Source of the DNA: CAZIKB01 sp964539665
GTDB taxonomy: Bacteria; Zhuqueibacterota; Zhuqueibacteria; Oceanimicrobiales; Oceanimicrobiaceae
Assembly (NCBI GenBank): GCA_964539665.1
Contig: CAZIKB010000083.1
Span: 1-27,932 of the forward strand
Reading direction: 5' to 3'
DNA: 27,932 nucleotides
Shown: positions 8,943 to 17,290 of the stretch, in pieces
How positions within the stretch are numbered: position 1 is the stretch's first letter
Layout: each line of letters starts with the position of its first letter
Program-made: the position numbers and the translations under genes
The notes under the pieces: model-generated
What the model was told of the DNA's origin: nothing
Database searches by the model: none
What the model saw: only the letters and a program-made list of their open reading frames with translations

Positions 8943-10392
8943 AATTAATCTGACAACCATTGATTTATTCGCAATCGCACCGGCTATTTCCATAGCACTC
9001 ACCGGCTTTGTAATCATTGGTGTGGGTCTATTGTTTCCAAGGTTGAATAAATTGTTTCACCTGAGCTTAGCTCTTACAGGTGTGGCAGTAACGGTTATTT
9101 ATACAGTGAAGCTGTGGGGAGAAAATAAATTAGTTTTTGATGGCTTGGTAGCGGTCGATAATTTTACCTTGATTTTCAATGGTATTTTTTTATTAGGCGC
9201 TGCCCTGAGCATGTTACTGGCTTTTAACAAATATGAAGAAAGTTATTTACTTTATCCGGAATTTTTTTCTATCGTGGCATTTGCGACTTTTGGTATGATG
9301 TTAATGGCTGCTGGAACAAACCTGTTAACTATCTTTTTAGGCTTGGAAACACTTTCAATTTCACTTTACATATTAGCCGGACTAAACAGGTCTGAAGCAC
9401 GATCATTGGAGGCGGCATTTAAATATTTTTTGCTTGGCGCTTTTGCCAGCGGATTTTTGTTGTATGGTATTGCTTTTGTCTATGGTGCCGCCGGCAGCCT
9501 CGACTTGCATGAAATCGCTGATAATGTGGCTGGTACATCGCTGTCAAACAATCCATTGATGATTTTGGGAGGGGTGCTCATTGTTGTCGGATTTGGATTT
9601 AAAGTAGCACTGGTACCGTTTCATATGTGGGCGCCGGATGTTTATCAGGGAGCGCCAACTCCAATCACGGCTTTTATGTCAACGGGGTCCAAAGCTGCTG
9701 GATTCGCTGCAATGCTGCGTGTACTGCATTCAGCAACTGATGGCGCAGATACAGACTGGATTATTATTTTTTGGATATTAGCCGTTTTAACAATGGTGAT
9801 CGGAAATGTCTCAGCTTTAATCCAGTCAAATATAAAACGAATGTTAGCATATTCGTCTATCGCACATGCTGGTTATATTTTAGTGGGCATTGTAGCCTGG
9901 AATGAAGTAGGGACTTCAAGTGTGATATTTTATCTGCTCTCCTATACTTTTATGAATATTGGCGCTTTTGGTGTGCTTTCATATTTAAGTACAAAGGAGA
10001 AAGAGTATCTTGAAATAAACGATTTCAAAGGGTTGGGATTTCAAAAACCCTTCATTGCAATAGTAATGACAATTTTTATGTTTTCATTAGCCGGCCTTCC
10101 GCCAACGGCAGGTTTTGTCGGTAAGTTCTATTTGTTCTCAGCAGCCGTCAAAGCCGGTCATATTCCTCTGGTGATTCTCGGGGTGATTAATTCAATGATT
10201 TCATTGTACTACTATTTAGGCATTGTAGTCGTGATGTTTATGAAAGAATCGGAGCGAGAATGGGGACCTAAAGTAATGCTGCCAACAGTATATTTTAGTT
10301 TAATCTTAGCTGTTGCAGGGACTTTAGGCTTGGGACTTTTCCCTTCCCGATTCCTGGCTGAATTCCAACAACTGGTTAGTCAATTATTATAA
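8935..10392 (+). CDS. nuoN: NADH-quinone oxidoreductase subunit N
   Basis: 485 residues, the proximal antiporter-like subunit of complex I. Conserved charged residues are visible: E138 (IFLGLETLSISLYIL), K223 (GFGFKVALVPFHMWAPD), H230 and K253 (MSTGSKAAGFAAMLR), with NIKRMLAYSSIAHAGY downstream. It overlaps nuoM by 8 bp and is the last gene of the antiporter-nuoJKLMN operon; the 89 bp that follow carry no clear terminator. Confidence 0.94.
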   Translation: MNEINLTTIDLFAIAPAISIALTGFVIIGVGLLFPRLNKLFHLSLALTGVAVTVIYTVKLWGENKLVFDGLVAVDNFTLIFNGIFLLGAALSMLLAFNKYEESYLLYPEFFSIVAFATFGMMLMAAGTNLLTIFLGLETLSISLYILAGLNRSEARSLEAAFKYFLLGAFASGFLLYGIAFVYGAAGSLDLHEIADNVAGTSLSNNPLMILGGVLIVVGFGFKVALVPFHMWAPDVYQGAPTPITAFMSTGSKAAGFAAMLRVLHSATDGADTDWIIIFWILAVLTMVIGNVSALIQSNIKRMLAYSSIAHAGYILVGIVAWNEVGTSSVIFYLLSYTFMNIGAFGVLSYLSTKEKEYLEINDFKGLGFQKPFIAIVMTIFMFSLAGLPPTAGFVGKFYLFSAAVKAGHIPLVILGVINSMISLYYYLGIVVVMFMKESEREWGPKVMLPTVYFSLILAVAGTLGLGLFPSRFLAEFQQLVSQLL

Positions 10393-10481
10393 ACTTGGGG
10401 GATTGATTAATAAAATTTTGAATAAAAGAGCCGATAAATGGTAGGGAGTCTTAAAATTCCTTTTTAATTTCAGGGAGAAAA

Positions 10482-11408
10482 ATGAGCAGAAAATATCTTA
10501 AAATTTTAGAAAACATAAAACATGACCATAGTTCAGGCGCCAGAGTTGTTGCACAGAAGACCATCGATTGCTTGGAAGCCTTGACTAAAGAGATAGTAAA
10601 TGAACAAGTTAACACTCTAATTTTAGAGGTAGAAAAGGTCGCTGGTGAGATAATAAAAGCCCATCCAAATGTGGCACAATTGACCAATTTGTTTAATGCA
10701 ATCTTTATTACTATTGAAAATGAGACTTCTAATGATCCTATAATGCTATCAAGAAAAATTGCTGGTGAGGCCGCGAGATTTGATGAAAACTCAATGAAAG
10801 CCGTAGCCAGGGTTGCTGAATTTGGGGCCAACTTAATTAATCAGGATGCATTAATACTAACCTACAGCAACAGTAGTACTATTCTTGAAATAATAAAAAA
10901 AGCACAGCAAGAAGGAAAAACATTTCAAGTAATTCTTTCAGAATCGAGGCCGGTTTATGAGGGGAGAGAGCGTGCAATCGAACTTTCTGAGTTGGGAATT
11001 CAGACTTTTTATCTTGTCGATGCAGCAATTAGCATGGGGATAGAGAGGGCTGATGTTGTCTTGTTGGGCGCTGATAGCTTATCAGAAAATACAATGGTCA
11101 ACAAAATTGGCACGAAAGCTATATCGTTGCTTGCCAGAGAGGCGATCGTGCCTTGTTACACTGCATGTGAATCAACCAAATTTACTCCTCAAAAACTCGT
11201 TCCTAAAAAGGAACCATTGAGAGATCCAAAACAAGTTTGGGAGAATCCCCCGCCAGAAACTTCGATTGAAAATTATTATTTTGATGAAGTACCTTTGGAA
11301 CTGTTTACCGGTATAATAACAGAAGATGGAATTGTGCTGCCAACGGAGATGCCAGGCAAAATCAGGTCTCAAAAAATGAGCACAAAACTGCTTGAAATGT
11401 TAAAATAA
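10482..11408 (+). CDS. eIF2B alpha/beta/delta-fold protein (R15P isomerase/MtnA superfamily), catalytic Cys replaced
   Basis: 308 residues: a helical N-terminal domain (about 1-100) and a Rossmann-like C-terminal domain typical of eIF2B regulatory subunits, ribose-1,5-bisphosphate isomerase and methylthioribose-1-phosphate isomerase (MtnA). Matching stretches are ILTYSNSSTILEII, VILSESRPVYEGRE, VVLLGADSLSENTMVNKIGT and CYTACESTKF. The isomerases use a Cys and an Asp. The Asp aligns with D198 in GADS, but the Cys position (THCN-type motif) is S129 in TYSN, as in the non-catalytic eIF2B-like branch. Isomerase activity is therefore doubtful; binding of a sugar phosphate or nucleotide is possible. 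A GGGAGAAAA ribosome-binding site precedes the ATG. The gene lies 11 bp upstream of pepA, probably in one operon. The physiological role is not known to me. Confidence 0.8.
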   Translation: MSRKYLKILENIKHDHSSGARVVAQKTIDCLEALTKEIVNEQVNTLILEVEKVAGEIIKAHPNVAQLTNLFNAIFITIENETSNDPIMLSRKIAGEAARFDENSMKAVARVAEFGANLINQDALILTYSNSSTILEIIKKAQQEGKTFQVILSESRPVYEGRERAIELSELGIQTFYLVDAAISMGIERADVVLLGADSLSENTMVNKIGTKAISLLAREAIVPCYTACESTKFTPQKLVPKKEPLRDPKQVWENPPPETSIENYYFDEVPLELFTGIITEDGIVLPTEMPGKIRSQKMSTKLLEMLK

Positions 11409-11419
11409 GTTGTGATTAA

Positions 11420-12916
11420 ATGGTAATTAATTATAGACAAGCTACTTTAGAAGGTGAAGTCTGTGATGTCATAATAGTTGGAATATCGCAGAATAATTTA
11501 AAATTACATCTTACTGGAAATGACCACCTGAAAAAAATCTGTGAAGAGTATTTTACGACTAAAGATTTCAGAGCAAAAATAAATGAGATAGCTTTACTTT
11601 ATCCTCAAAATAGTATTGTAGCTAAGCGATTGCTTTTAGTCGGTTTAGGAGAAACAGAGAAATTCGATTTAGAAAGAGTGCGTCAGGCTGTTGGTACCGC
11701 GACCAGGTCACTGATGCGTTTAGGTCAAAAGCATATTACTTTAGCAGCTGAAACCTTCAGCTATGAAAATATTAACACAAAAGAGCTTGCCCAAACAATC
11801 ACAGAAGGAGTGGTTTTAGCCGCCTACCAATTTTTAAACTATAAAGAAATAAAGCAAGAAGAGAAAATTATTTTGGAAAGGATTACTTTACTATTCCCTT
11901 CCGCAGAAATTATAGAAGATGTGGAAAAAGGAATTAAATTTGGTCAAGTTATTGCAGAAGCCGCAAATTTCACCCGCGATTTACAGAATCATCCCGGTAA
12001 TTGGGTAACTCCTACGCGTCTGGCAGAAACCGCACGAGAAATGGCTAAAGAAGTCGGATTGAAATGTACAGTATTAGACCAGCCTGCCATGCAGAAACTC
12101 AAGATGGGCGCTCTGCTGGGAGTCGCCAAAGGTAGCACAGAACCTCCAAAATTTATCATTTTAGAACACAATGCGTCAAAGTCTGAGCTAAAATCCATCG
12201 TGTTCGTGGGAAAGGGAATTACATTTGACAGCGGTGGTATCTCCCTCAAGCCCAGTGATAAAATGGATGAAATGAAATTCGACATGTCTGGAGGTGCGGC
12301 AGTGATGGGAGCTTTGAAAGCCATCGCTCAACTCGATATCCCTTTGCATGTGGTGGGTTTGATTCCTGCGACAGAAAATTTACCAAGTGGCAGCTCTATG
12401 AAACCCGGAGATATTTTACGAACCAGTTCAGGCAAGACGATCGAAATTGTCAACACCGACGCAGAGGGTCGCCTGATTTTAGCCGATGCGCTTGTTTATG
12501 CTAAAAGATACAAAGCTGAAGCTGTAGTCGACCTGGCGACTTTGACTGGCGCCTGTGTTGTTGCTTTAGGCCATTATGCCACCGGTCTATTTGGAAAAGA
12601 TTCGAACTTAGTCAACCGACTTAAACAAGCCGGTGAAAAAACTGGCGAACGACTCTGGGAACTGCCTTTATGGGACAATTACAGTGAAGATATAAAGAGC
12701 CATTATGCTGATATTAAAAATTCATCCGGCCGGTGGGGGGCAGCCATAACTGCTGCGGCATTTCTCGCGGAATTTGCTGAAGGCTACCCCTGGGCACATC
12801 TTGACATTGCTGGCACTGCCTGGGCGGACAAAGATTCTGCATACATCCCAAAAGGAGGTACGGGTTTAGGAGTGCGATTATTGGTTCAGTTTTTGAGGGA
12901 TTGGTTGGAAGTATAA
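11420..12916 (+). CDS. pepA: Leucyl aminopeptidase (M17 family)
   Basis: 498 residues, normal for PepA. The N-terminal macro-like domain spans about 1-165; the C-terminal catalytic domain holds the two-metal site. The residues equivalent to E. coli K270, D275, D293, D352, E354 and R356 are K265 and D270 (GKGITFDSGG), D288 (MKFDMSGG), D347 and E349 (NTDAEGRL) and R351. Cytosolic removal of N-terminal residues from peptides. The upstream Shine-Dalgarno sequence is poor. The stop codon lies inside a 7-bp inverted repeat (ATAACAA/TTGTTAT, 12913-12932) without a T tract. Confidence 0.95.
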   Translation: MVINYRQATLEGEVCDVIIVGISQNNLKLHLTGNDHLKKICEEYFTTKDFRAKINEIALLYPQNSIVAKRLLLVGLGETEKFDLERVRQAVGTATRSLMRLGQKHITLAAETFSYENINTKELAQTITEGVVLAAYQFLNYKEIKQEEKIILERITLLFPSAEIIEDVEKGIKFGQVIAEAANFTRDLQNHPGNWVTPTRLAETAREMAKEVGLKCTVLDQPAMQKLKMGALLGVAKGSTEPPKFIILEHNASKSELKSIVFVGKGITFDSGGISLKPSDKMDEMKFDMSGGAAVMGALKAIAQLDIPLHVVGLIPATENLPSGSSMKPGDILRTSSGKTIEIVNTDAEGRLILADALVYAKRYKAEAVVDLATLTGACVVALGHYATGLFGKDSNLVNRLKQAGEKTGERLWELPLWDNYSEDIKSHYADIKNSSGRWGAAITAAAFLAEFAEGYPWAHLDIAGTAWADKDSAYIPKGGTGLGVRLLVQFLRDWLEV

Positions 12917-13020
12917 CAACAATCTTTGTTATCAGAGGATTAAGGATAACTGACTTCTGAAGCTTGCCTCGAAAGAAAAGCGCTACTTATCTGTTCTTAA
13001 GAAATAATCTTAAAAAATAC

Positions 13021-13049
13021 TTGCATTAAGCCTGATTTTTATTTATATT
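13021..13049 (+). promoter_or_regulatory. Candidate promoter of the ffh-rplS operon
   Basis: TTGCAT (13021-13026), a 17-bp spacer and TATATT (13044-13049). The -35 matches the consensus only in TTG, so this is a moderate call. Transcription would start near 13056 and cross the hairpin at 13091-13115 before reaching ffh. Confidence 0.4.
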
Positions 13050-13090
13050 TCTGTGCTTAATTTAATTCGAAATATGTGACTCTTATTATT

Positions 13091-13118
13091 AATTCACAGT
13101 TTAAGTCTGTGAATTTTT
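13091..13118 (+). promoter_or_regulatory. Leader hairpin with T tract before ffh
   Basis: AATTCACAG (13091-13099), a 7-nt loop and CTGTGAATT (13107-13115) form a perfect 9-bp stem followed by more T residues, ending about 23 nt before the ffh ATG. It could be a terminator for upstream transcripts or an attenuator inside the ffh leader; the sequence alone does not decide. Confidence 0.5.
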
Positions 13119-13141
13119 ATTATAAATTGATTCTTAAATAA

Positions 13142-14458
13142 ATGTTTCAGGATTTAACAGAAAAATTAGAAGTTGTTTTTAAAAAACTTCGTGGTCACGG
13201 TAAATTAACAGATAAAAATATTGCAGAGGCCATGCGAGAAATTCGCAGGGTTTTATTGGAAGCGGATGTTAATTTTAAAGTGGCTAAGGATTTTATTTCA
13301 AAAGTTCAGGATAAGGCCCTGGGATATGAAGTATTAAAGAGCATCACTCCTGCTCAGCAAGTGATTAAAATTATCCATGATGAACTTACTACATTATTAG
13401 GTGATGTAGATTCGACGCTTACGACAGCAAGCCAGCCGCCTACGATCATTATGTTGGTGGGATTACAGGGTTCAGGCAAAACGACTCTATCTGCTAAACT
13501 GGCCAAATATTTAAAAAATAAAGGTCGTTCTCCAATGTTAGTTGCAGCAGATCTTCAGCGTCCTGCAGCCATTGACCAATTGAAAATAGTTGGTGAGAAT
13601 GTCGGAGTAAGTGTTCTTACTCAATCCAACAGCACGCCTGTTCAGGTATGTGAAGATGCAGTAGAAGAAGCCAGGAAAAAAGGACTTGACACTGTTATTT
13701 TCGACACAGCAGGTAGACTGCATATTGATGAAGAGTTAATGAATGAACTGGTGGCAATAAAAGAGAAAACTCTTCCTGATGAAATATTATTTGTTGCAGA
13801 TGGGATGACTGGTCAGGATGCAGTAAATACTGCGAATGAATTCGTTAAACGGTTAGATTTTACAGGTATTGTTTTGACTAAATTGGATGGGGATGCAAGA
13901 GGGGGAGCTGCTCTTTCAATTCGGGCAGTGACGGGTAAACCTATTAAGTTTATTAGTGTGGGCGAAAAATATGACGCTTTAGAGATATTTTATCCTGAGC
14001 GAATGGCTTCCAGAATTCTCGGTATGGGAGATGTCGTTACTCTTGTTGAAAAAGCTCAACAAGTAGTCGATCAGGAAGAAACCAGAAAGTTAGAAAAAAA
14101 ATTACGAAGACAAGAATTTACCCTTGAGGATTTTTTCGATCAACTTCAACAGATTAAAAAAATGGGTCCCCTTGAGGAGTTGATGCAGATGATTCCCGGG
14201 ATGGGAGGGAAGGTAATGAAGGGATTGAAGGTGGATGAACGTGCACTTGTTTATACAGAAGCGATTATAAACTCAATGACTCCGTACGAAAGGCGACGGC
14301 CAAATATCATTAACGGTAGCCGCCGGAAACGTATTGCTTATGGAAGCGGAACGAGCGTGCAAGAAGTAAATAAACTTCTGAATCAATTTCAGATGATGCA
14401 AAAAATGGTCAAAAAAATGAGTAAAGTCGGTCTGAAGGGCATGCCGTTTCAATTCTAA
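13142..14458 (+). CDS. ffh: Signal recognition particle GTPase Ffh
   Basis: 438 residues with the NG and M domains of SRP54. N domain 1-95. G domain motifs are GLQGSGKTT (107-115), DLQRPAAIDQL, DTAGR (188-192) and TKLDGDARGG (about 246-255). The methionine-rich M domain covers about 300-438 (MGPLEELMQMIPGMGG, then SMTPYERRRPNIINGSRRKRIA, the RNA-binding helices). It binds 4.5S RNA and signal sequences and delivers nascent membrane proteins to FtsY. First gene of the canonical ffh-rpsP-khpA-rimM-trmD-rplS cluster. No obvious Shine-Dalgarno sequence precedes the ATG. Confidence 0.96.
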   Translation: MFQDLTEKLEVVFKKLRGHGKLTDKNIAEAMREIRRVLLEADVNFKVAKDFISKVQDKALGYEVLKSITPAQQVIKIIHDELTTLLGDVDSTLTTASQPPTIIMLVGLQGSGKTTLSAKLAKYLKNKGRSPMLVAADLQRPAAIDQLKIVGENVGVSVLTQSNSTPVQVCEDAVEEARKKGLDTVIFDTAGRLHIDEELMNELVAIKEKTLPDEILFVADGMTGQDAVNTANEFVKRLDFTGIVLTKLDGDARGGAALSIRAVTGKPIKFISVGEKYDALEIFYPERMASRILGMGDVVTLVEKAQQVVDQEETRKLEKKLRRQEFTLEDFFDQLQQIKKMGPLEELMQMIPGMGGKVMKGLKVDERALVYTEAIINSMTPYERRRPNIINGSRRKRIAYGSGTSVQEVNKLLNQFQMMQKMVKKMSKVGLKGMPFQF

Positions 14459-14487
14459 TAATTCCAAGAGTGAAATCATTCATTTAG

Positions 14488-14495
14488 AAGGAGGT
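14488..14495 (+). promoter_or_regulatory. Strong ribosome-binding site that fixes the TTG start of rpsP
   Basis: AAGGAGGT, 5 nt before TTG at 14501. Together with the conserved S16 N-terminus (MAVKLRLRRMGKKKQPFYRI) it shows that TTG is the true start. Similar GGAGGT sites precede khpA (about 15341) and rplS (about 16850), in contrast with the poor sites of ffh, pepA and ispH. Confidence 0.85.
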
Positions 14496-14500
14496 TTAAT

Positions 14501-15181
14501 TTGGCGGTAAAATTACGTTTAAGGAGAATGGGTAAGAAGAAGCAACCGTTTTATCGGATAGTGGCTATAGATTCAAGAGCTGCAAGAAATGGTCGATACA
14601 TTGAAAAATTAGGTGACTATAATCCGTTATTGGAACCAGCAATAGTTAATATTAATGAGGACAGGGTGTTATATTGGCTCCAGAATGGCGCTATCCCTTC
14701 AGATACACTCAGGAGTTTTTTAAAAAGGAAAGGGATTTTATTTAAATGGCATTTAATTAAAAAAGGAGTTGATGAAGCCGTAATTGAAGAAGAAATCATT
14801 AAATGGCAGGGTGAACAATTAGAAAAACATAAAAGGCATGAAGCTCTCGCTGAACAGAAGAAGCGCGAAAGCAAGCAGGAATCACCTGAATCTGAAGCGC
14901 CTGAAGCGGAAGAAAAAATTGTAACTGAATCAACAGTAAGTACTGCAGAAAAAAAAGACCAGGTTGAAGAAGTAAAAGAATCTGAAGCTGCGAAAAAAAC
15001 AACTGCTGAAACCAGCACAATTGAAGAAAAAGGAGATACCAAGGAAGCTACCCCCGAAGTGGGTGCAGGCAAGGAAGAGGAAAGTTCAAAGAAAGATGAT
15101 GAAACGGACAAATCGGAAAAAGTAGAAGTGACTGATGCTATAATTGAGGACGATGCAGATAATAAGATAAAAGATAGTTAA
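14501..15181 (+). CDS. rpsP: 30S ribosomal protein S16 with long acidic C-terminal tail
   Basis: The first 80 residues are a standard S16 (MAVKLRLRRMGKKKQPFYRIVAID, GRYIEKLGDYNP, GAIPSDTLRSFLKRKG). S16 normally ends at about 80-100 residues; here the frame continues to 226. Residues 80-120 are a helical basic/acidic linker, and 120-226 form a low-complexity Glu/Lys/Ser/Thr tail with no recognisable domain, probably disordered and strongly acidic. S16 assembles early in the 30S body. The tail shares the frame and codon style of the core without a stop, so it appears to be a real extension. Shorter such tails are known in Bacteroidota and Chlorobi S16. Confidence 0.93.
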   Translation: MAVKLRLRRMGKKKQPFYRIVAIDSRAARNGRYIEKLGDYNPLLEPAIVNINEDRVLYWLQNGAIPSDTLRSFLKRKGILFKWHLIKKGVDEAVIEEEIIKWQGEQLEKHKRHEALAEQKKRESKQESPESEAPEAEEKIVTESTVSTAEKKDQVEEVKESEAAKKTTAETSTIEEKGDTKEATPEVGAGKEEESSKKDDETDKSEKVEVTDAIIEDDADNKIKDS

Positions 15182-15354
15182 GAAAATCCAGGAATTAGAT
15201 TACCCAAAATGTGAAAACGTCTCCCAAATTTTTTACATTGAAGCTAAAATGTATGATGGTTTAATTATATTGATCCGGAAAGCGAAATTAATTAACTAAA
15301 GAACCTGATATTTAATTAGAAGGTATGGATTGATACTCAATTGGAGGTGACGTT

Positions 15355-15585
15355 ATGAAAGAATTCATCGAATTTATCATTAAGCATTTAGTCGATCATC
15401 CTGATGATGTTCAGATCAATGAAGTTGACGGTGAACGGACGGTGGTTTTCGAAATTCGTGTTGGACCGGGTGATATGGGTAAGGTAATTGGCCGTCGTGG
15501 TCAAACGGCTAAGTCCCTTAGAACCATTTTATCCGCAGCGTCAGCAAAAATGGGAAAACGTGCTGTGCTCGAGATTCTCGAATAA
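15355..15585 (+). CDS. khpA: KH-domain RNA-binding protein KhpA
   Basis: 76 residues, the usual length of KhpA/YlqC. A single KH domain with the RNA-contacting GxxG loop as GRRG (46-49, in MGKVIGRRGQTAKSLR). It binds RNA, often as a KhpA/KhpB pair, and affects cell division and sRNA function in Gram-positives; its role here is inferred from the family. Preceded by GGAGGT and located between rpsP and rimM as in many bacteria. The 173 bp before it contain no gene. Confidence 0.92.
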   Translation: MKEFIEFIIKHLVDHPDDVQINEVDGERTVVFEIRVGPGDMGKVIGRRGQTAKSLRTILSAASAKMGKRAVLEILE

Positions 15586-15601
15586 CGATCAGTAATTATT
15601 A

Positions 15602-16123
15602 GTGCGGAGACAACAAACAGAATACGTTGTCATTGGGAAAATAGTAAAAGCCCATGGACTCAAGGGCGAAGTTAAAGTTAAACCATTAACAGATAACCCG
15701 AAAAGATTTAAACGATTAAGCTCAGTTATAATTGAGCGCAATCGCGGGGAATTGGAAGAACTTGAAATTTCCAGGGCTGTTGTTCAAGCTCATGAAGTAT
15801 ATCTTTCTTTTAAAGATATAAGGAATCGGGAAAAGGCACAAAACCTAAGAGGCGCCTTCATCTGCATTAAAAGAGAAGATATCTTACCTCTTGAGAAAGG
15901 GCGCTTTTACCACTTTGAAGTAATCGGTTTTGAAGTAATTACGGTTTCAGGGAAAAGTTTGGGTTTTGTTGAGGAGTTTATGGATCTGCCTGCAAATGAT
16001 GTTCTTGTTTGCAGGAAAAATGAAAAAGAGTTTCTAATCCCTGTTATTAAAGACGTTATAGTAGATATTGACAAAGAAGCTGGAAAAGTAATCATCCAGC
16101 CGATGGAAGGGCTCTTTGATTAA
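15602..16123 (+). CDS. rimM: Ribosome maturation factor RimM
   Basis: 173 residues, full length. The N-terminal RimM beta-barrel begins VVIGKIVKAHGLKGEVKVKPLTDNPKRF and the C-terminal PRC-barrel holds FYHFEVIGFEV and EFLIPVIKDVIVDID. It acts in maturation of the 3' domain of 16S rRNA around S19. GTG start, 16 nt after khpA, with no clear Shine-Dalgarno sequence. Confidence 0.94.
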   Translation: MRRQQTEYVVIGKIVKAHGLKGEVKVKPLTDNPKRFKRLSSVIIERNRGELEELEISRAVVQAHEVYLSFKDIRNREKAQNLRGAFICIKREDILPLEKGRFYHFEVIGFEVITVSGKSLGFVEEFMDLPANDVLVCRKNEKEFLIPVIKDVIVDIDKEAGKVIIQPMEGLFD

Positions 16124-16134
16124 TTGCGAGGAAA

Positions 16135-16815
16135 ATGAAAATATTATTGATTACAGGTTTCCCTGATTTATTTGATGGGCCATTTAATGAAAGTATTTTA
16201 AAAAGGGCTCAGGACAAAAATATTGTCAATATTAAAGTTTCTGATTTAAGAGATTACACTACCGACAAACACAGGCAAATTGATGATTATCCCTATGGCG
16301 GTGGACCGGGGATGATTTTAAAGCCGGAGCCTTTTTTCAAAGCTGTGGAATCTGTAAAAAAAGAAGAACGTTTAGACAATCCTTATGTTATTTTAATGAC
16401 TCCACAAGGCAGAACGTATAATCAAAAAATTGCCAATGAACTGACGAATAAGAAAGAGTTTATCTTTCTATGTGGACATTATAAAGGAGTGGATGAACGT
16501 GTAAGAGACTATCTGGTCGACGAGGAACTTTCGATTGGTGATTACATTCTTACCGGTGGAGAATTAGCAGCTATGGTGGTAATAGATTCAATAGTGAGAC
16601 TGCTTCCGGGTGTTATCGGTGATTTTGAATCTGCTAAAACTGATTCTTTTCAACAAGAAATTTTTGACTGTCCATATTATACTCGCCCGGAAAATTTAAA
16701 TGGCATGAATGTGCCTGATGTCCTTCTTTCTGGCCATCATCGTGAAATAGAAAAATGGCGTAAACAAAAAGCACTTGAACGTACCAAAGAAAGAAGATCT
16801 GATTTAGTAAAATGA
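16135..16815 (+). CDS. trmD: tRNA (guanine37-N1)-methyltransferase
   Basis: 226 residues of SPOUT methyltransferase with the trefoil-knot AdoMet site (YGGGPGM 54-60; LSIGDYILTGGELAA 132-146). It makes m1G37 in tRNAs reading CNN and some other codons, preventing +1 frameshifting. The catalytic Asp is D170 (ESAKTDSF). The conserved loop GRYEGVDER reads GHYKGVDER, placing K117 where proteobacterial enzymes have Glu; to my recollection this is also seen in Bacteroidota. GAGG lies just upstream of the ATG, which is 11 nt after rimM. Confidence 0.95.
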   Translation: MKILLITGFPDLFDGPFNESILKRAQDKNIVNIKVSDLRDYTTDKHRQIDDYPYGGGPGMILKPEPFFKAVESVKKEERLDNPYVILMTPQGRTYNQKIANELTNKKEFIFLCGHYKGVDERVRDYLVDEELSIGDYILTGGELAAMVVIDSIVRLLPGVIGDFESAKTDSFQQEIFDCPYYTRPENLNGMNVPDVLLSGHHREIEKWRKQKALERTKERRSDLVK

Positions 16816-16862
16816 TTGATACATAGAAATATATTTTAAAAATTGAGCGGAGGTAACGCATT

Positions 16863-17204
16863 ATGCATAAGGTAGATACATTAGTGGCTGGTGAATTAAA
16901 AACTGACTTACCCGAATTTGGCCCTGGGGATACAGTTGCCGTTCATACTAAAGTTATTGAAGGTGACAAAGAGAGAATTCAGGTTTTTGAAGGTGTCGTG
17001 ATTAAAAGAAAGGGCAGCGGTATTAATGAAACGTTTACTGTACGAAAAATATCAAATGGTGTTGGCGTAGAGCGAATATTTCCGGTACATTCACCAAATA
17101 TCAATAAAGTATTAAGATTAAGAGCTGGTAAAGTTAGAAGAGCAAAACTGTATTATTTAAGAGAATTAAAGGGAAAAGCTGCCCGAATTCCTGAAAAAAG
17201 ATAG
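16863..17204 (+). CDS. rplS: 50S ribosomal protein L19
   Basis: 113 residues, normal length. Conserved blocks are FGPGDTVAVHTKVIEGDKERIQ, FEGVVIKRKGSGINETFTVRKIS, GVGVERIFPVHSPNI and KVRRAKLYYLRELKGKAARI. A component of the 30S-50S interface. Strong GGAGGT ribosome-binding site; last gene of the operon, followed by a strong terminator. Confidence 0.96.
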   Translation: MHKVDTLVAGELKTDLPEFGPGDTVAVHTKVIEGDKERIQVFEGVVIKRKGSGINETFTVRKISNGVGVERIFPVHSPNINKVLRLRAGKVRRAKLYYLRELKGKAARIPEKR

Positions 17205-17257
17205 CTTCTTTCAAAAACATATTTTTAGAGGAACTTATAACATTTCGTTTTTACAAG

Positions 17258-17290
17258 AAAAAAGGCAACTTTTATAGTTGCTTTTTTTTT
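17258..17290 (+). terminator. Intrinsic terminator of the ffh-rplS operon
   Basis: A run of A and GG leads into GCAACT (17265-17270), loop TTTAT, AGTTGC (17276-17281) and nine T (17282-17290). The A tract can pair with the T tract, so it may also work for minus-strand transcripts. It lies about 60 bp after the rplS stop. Confidence 0.9.

Noticed and set aside
12913..12956. Alternative hairpins around the pepA stop (ATAACAA/TTGTTAT versus GTTATC/GATAAC)
   Set aside because: Stems are only 6-7 bp, AT-rich and without a T tract; not enough to claim a terminator or switch.
12913..13141. 4.5S (SRP) RNA gene or other RNA gene next to ffh
   Set aside because: No conserved SRP RNA apical motif or extended stem was seen; only short inverted repeats are present.
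14617..15111. 164-codon minus-strand ORF opposite rpsP
   Set aside because: Serine-rich shadow of the Glu-rich S16 tail; the low-complexity codons keep the opposite frame open.
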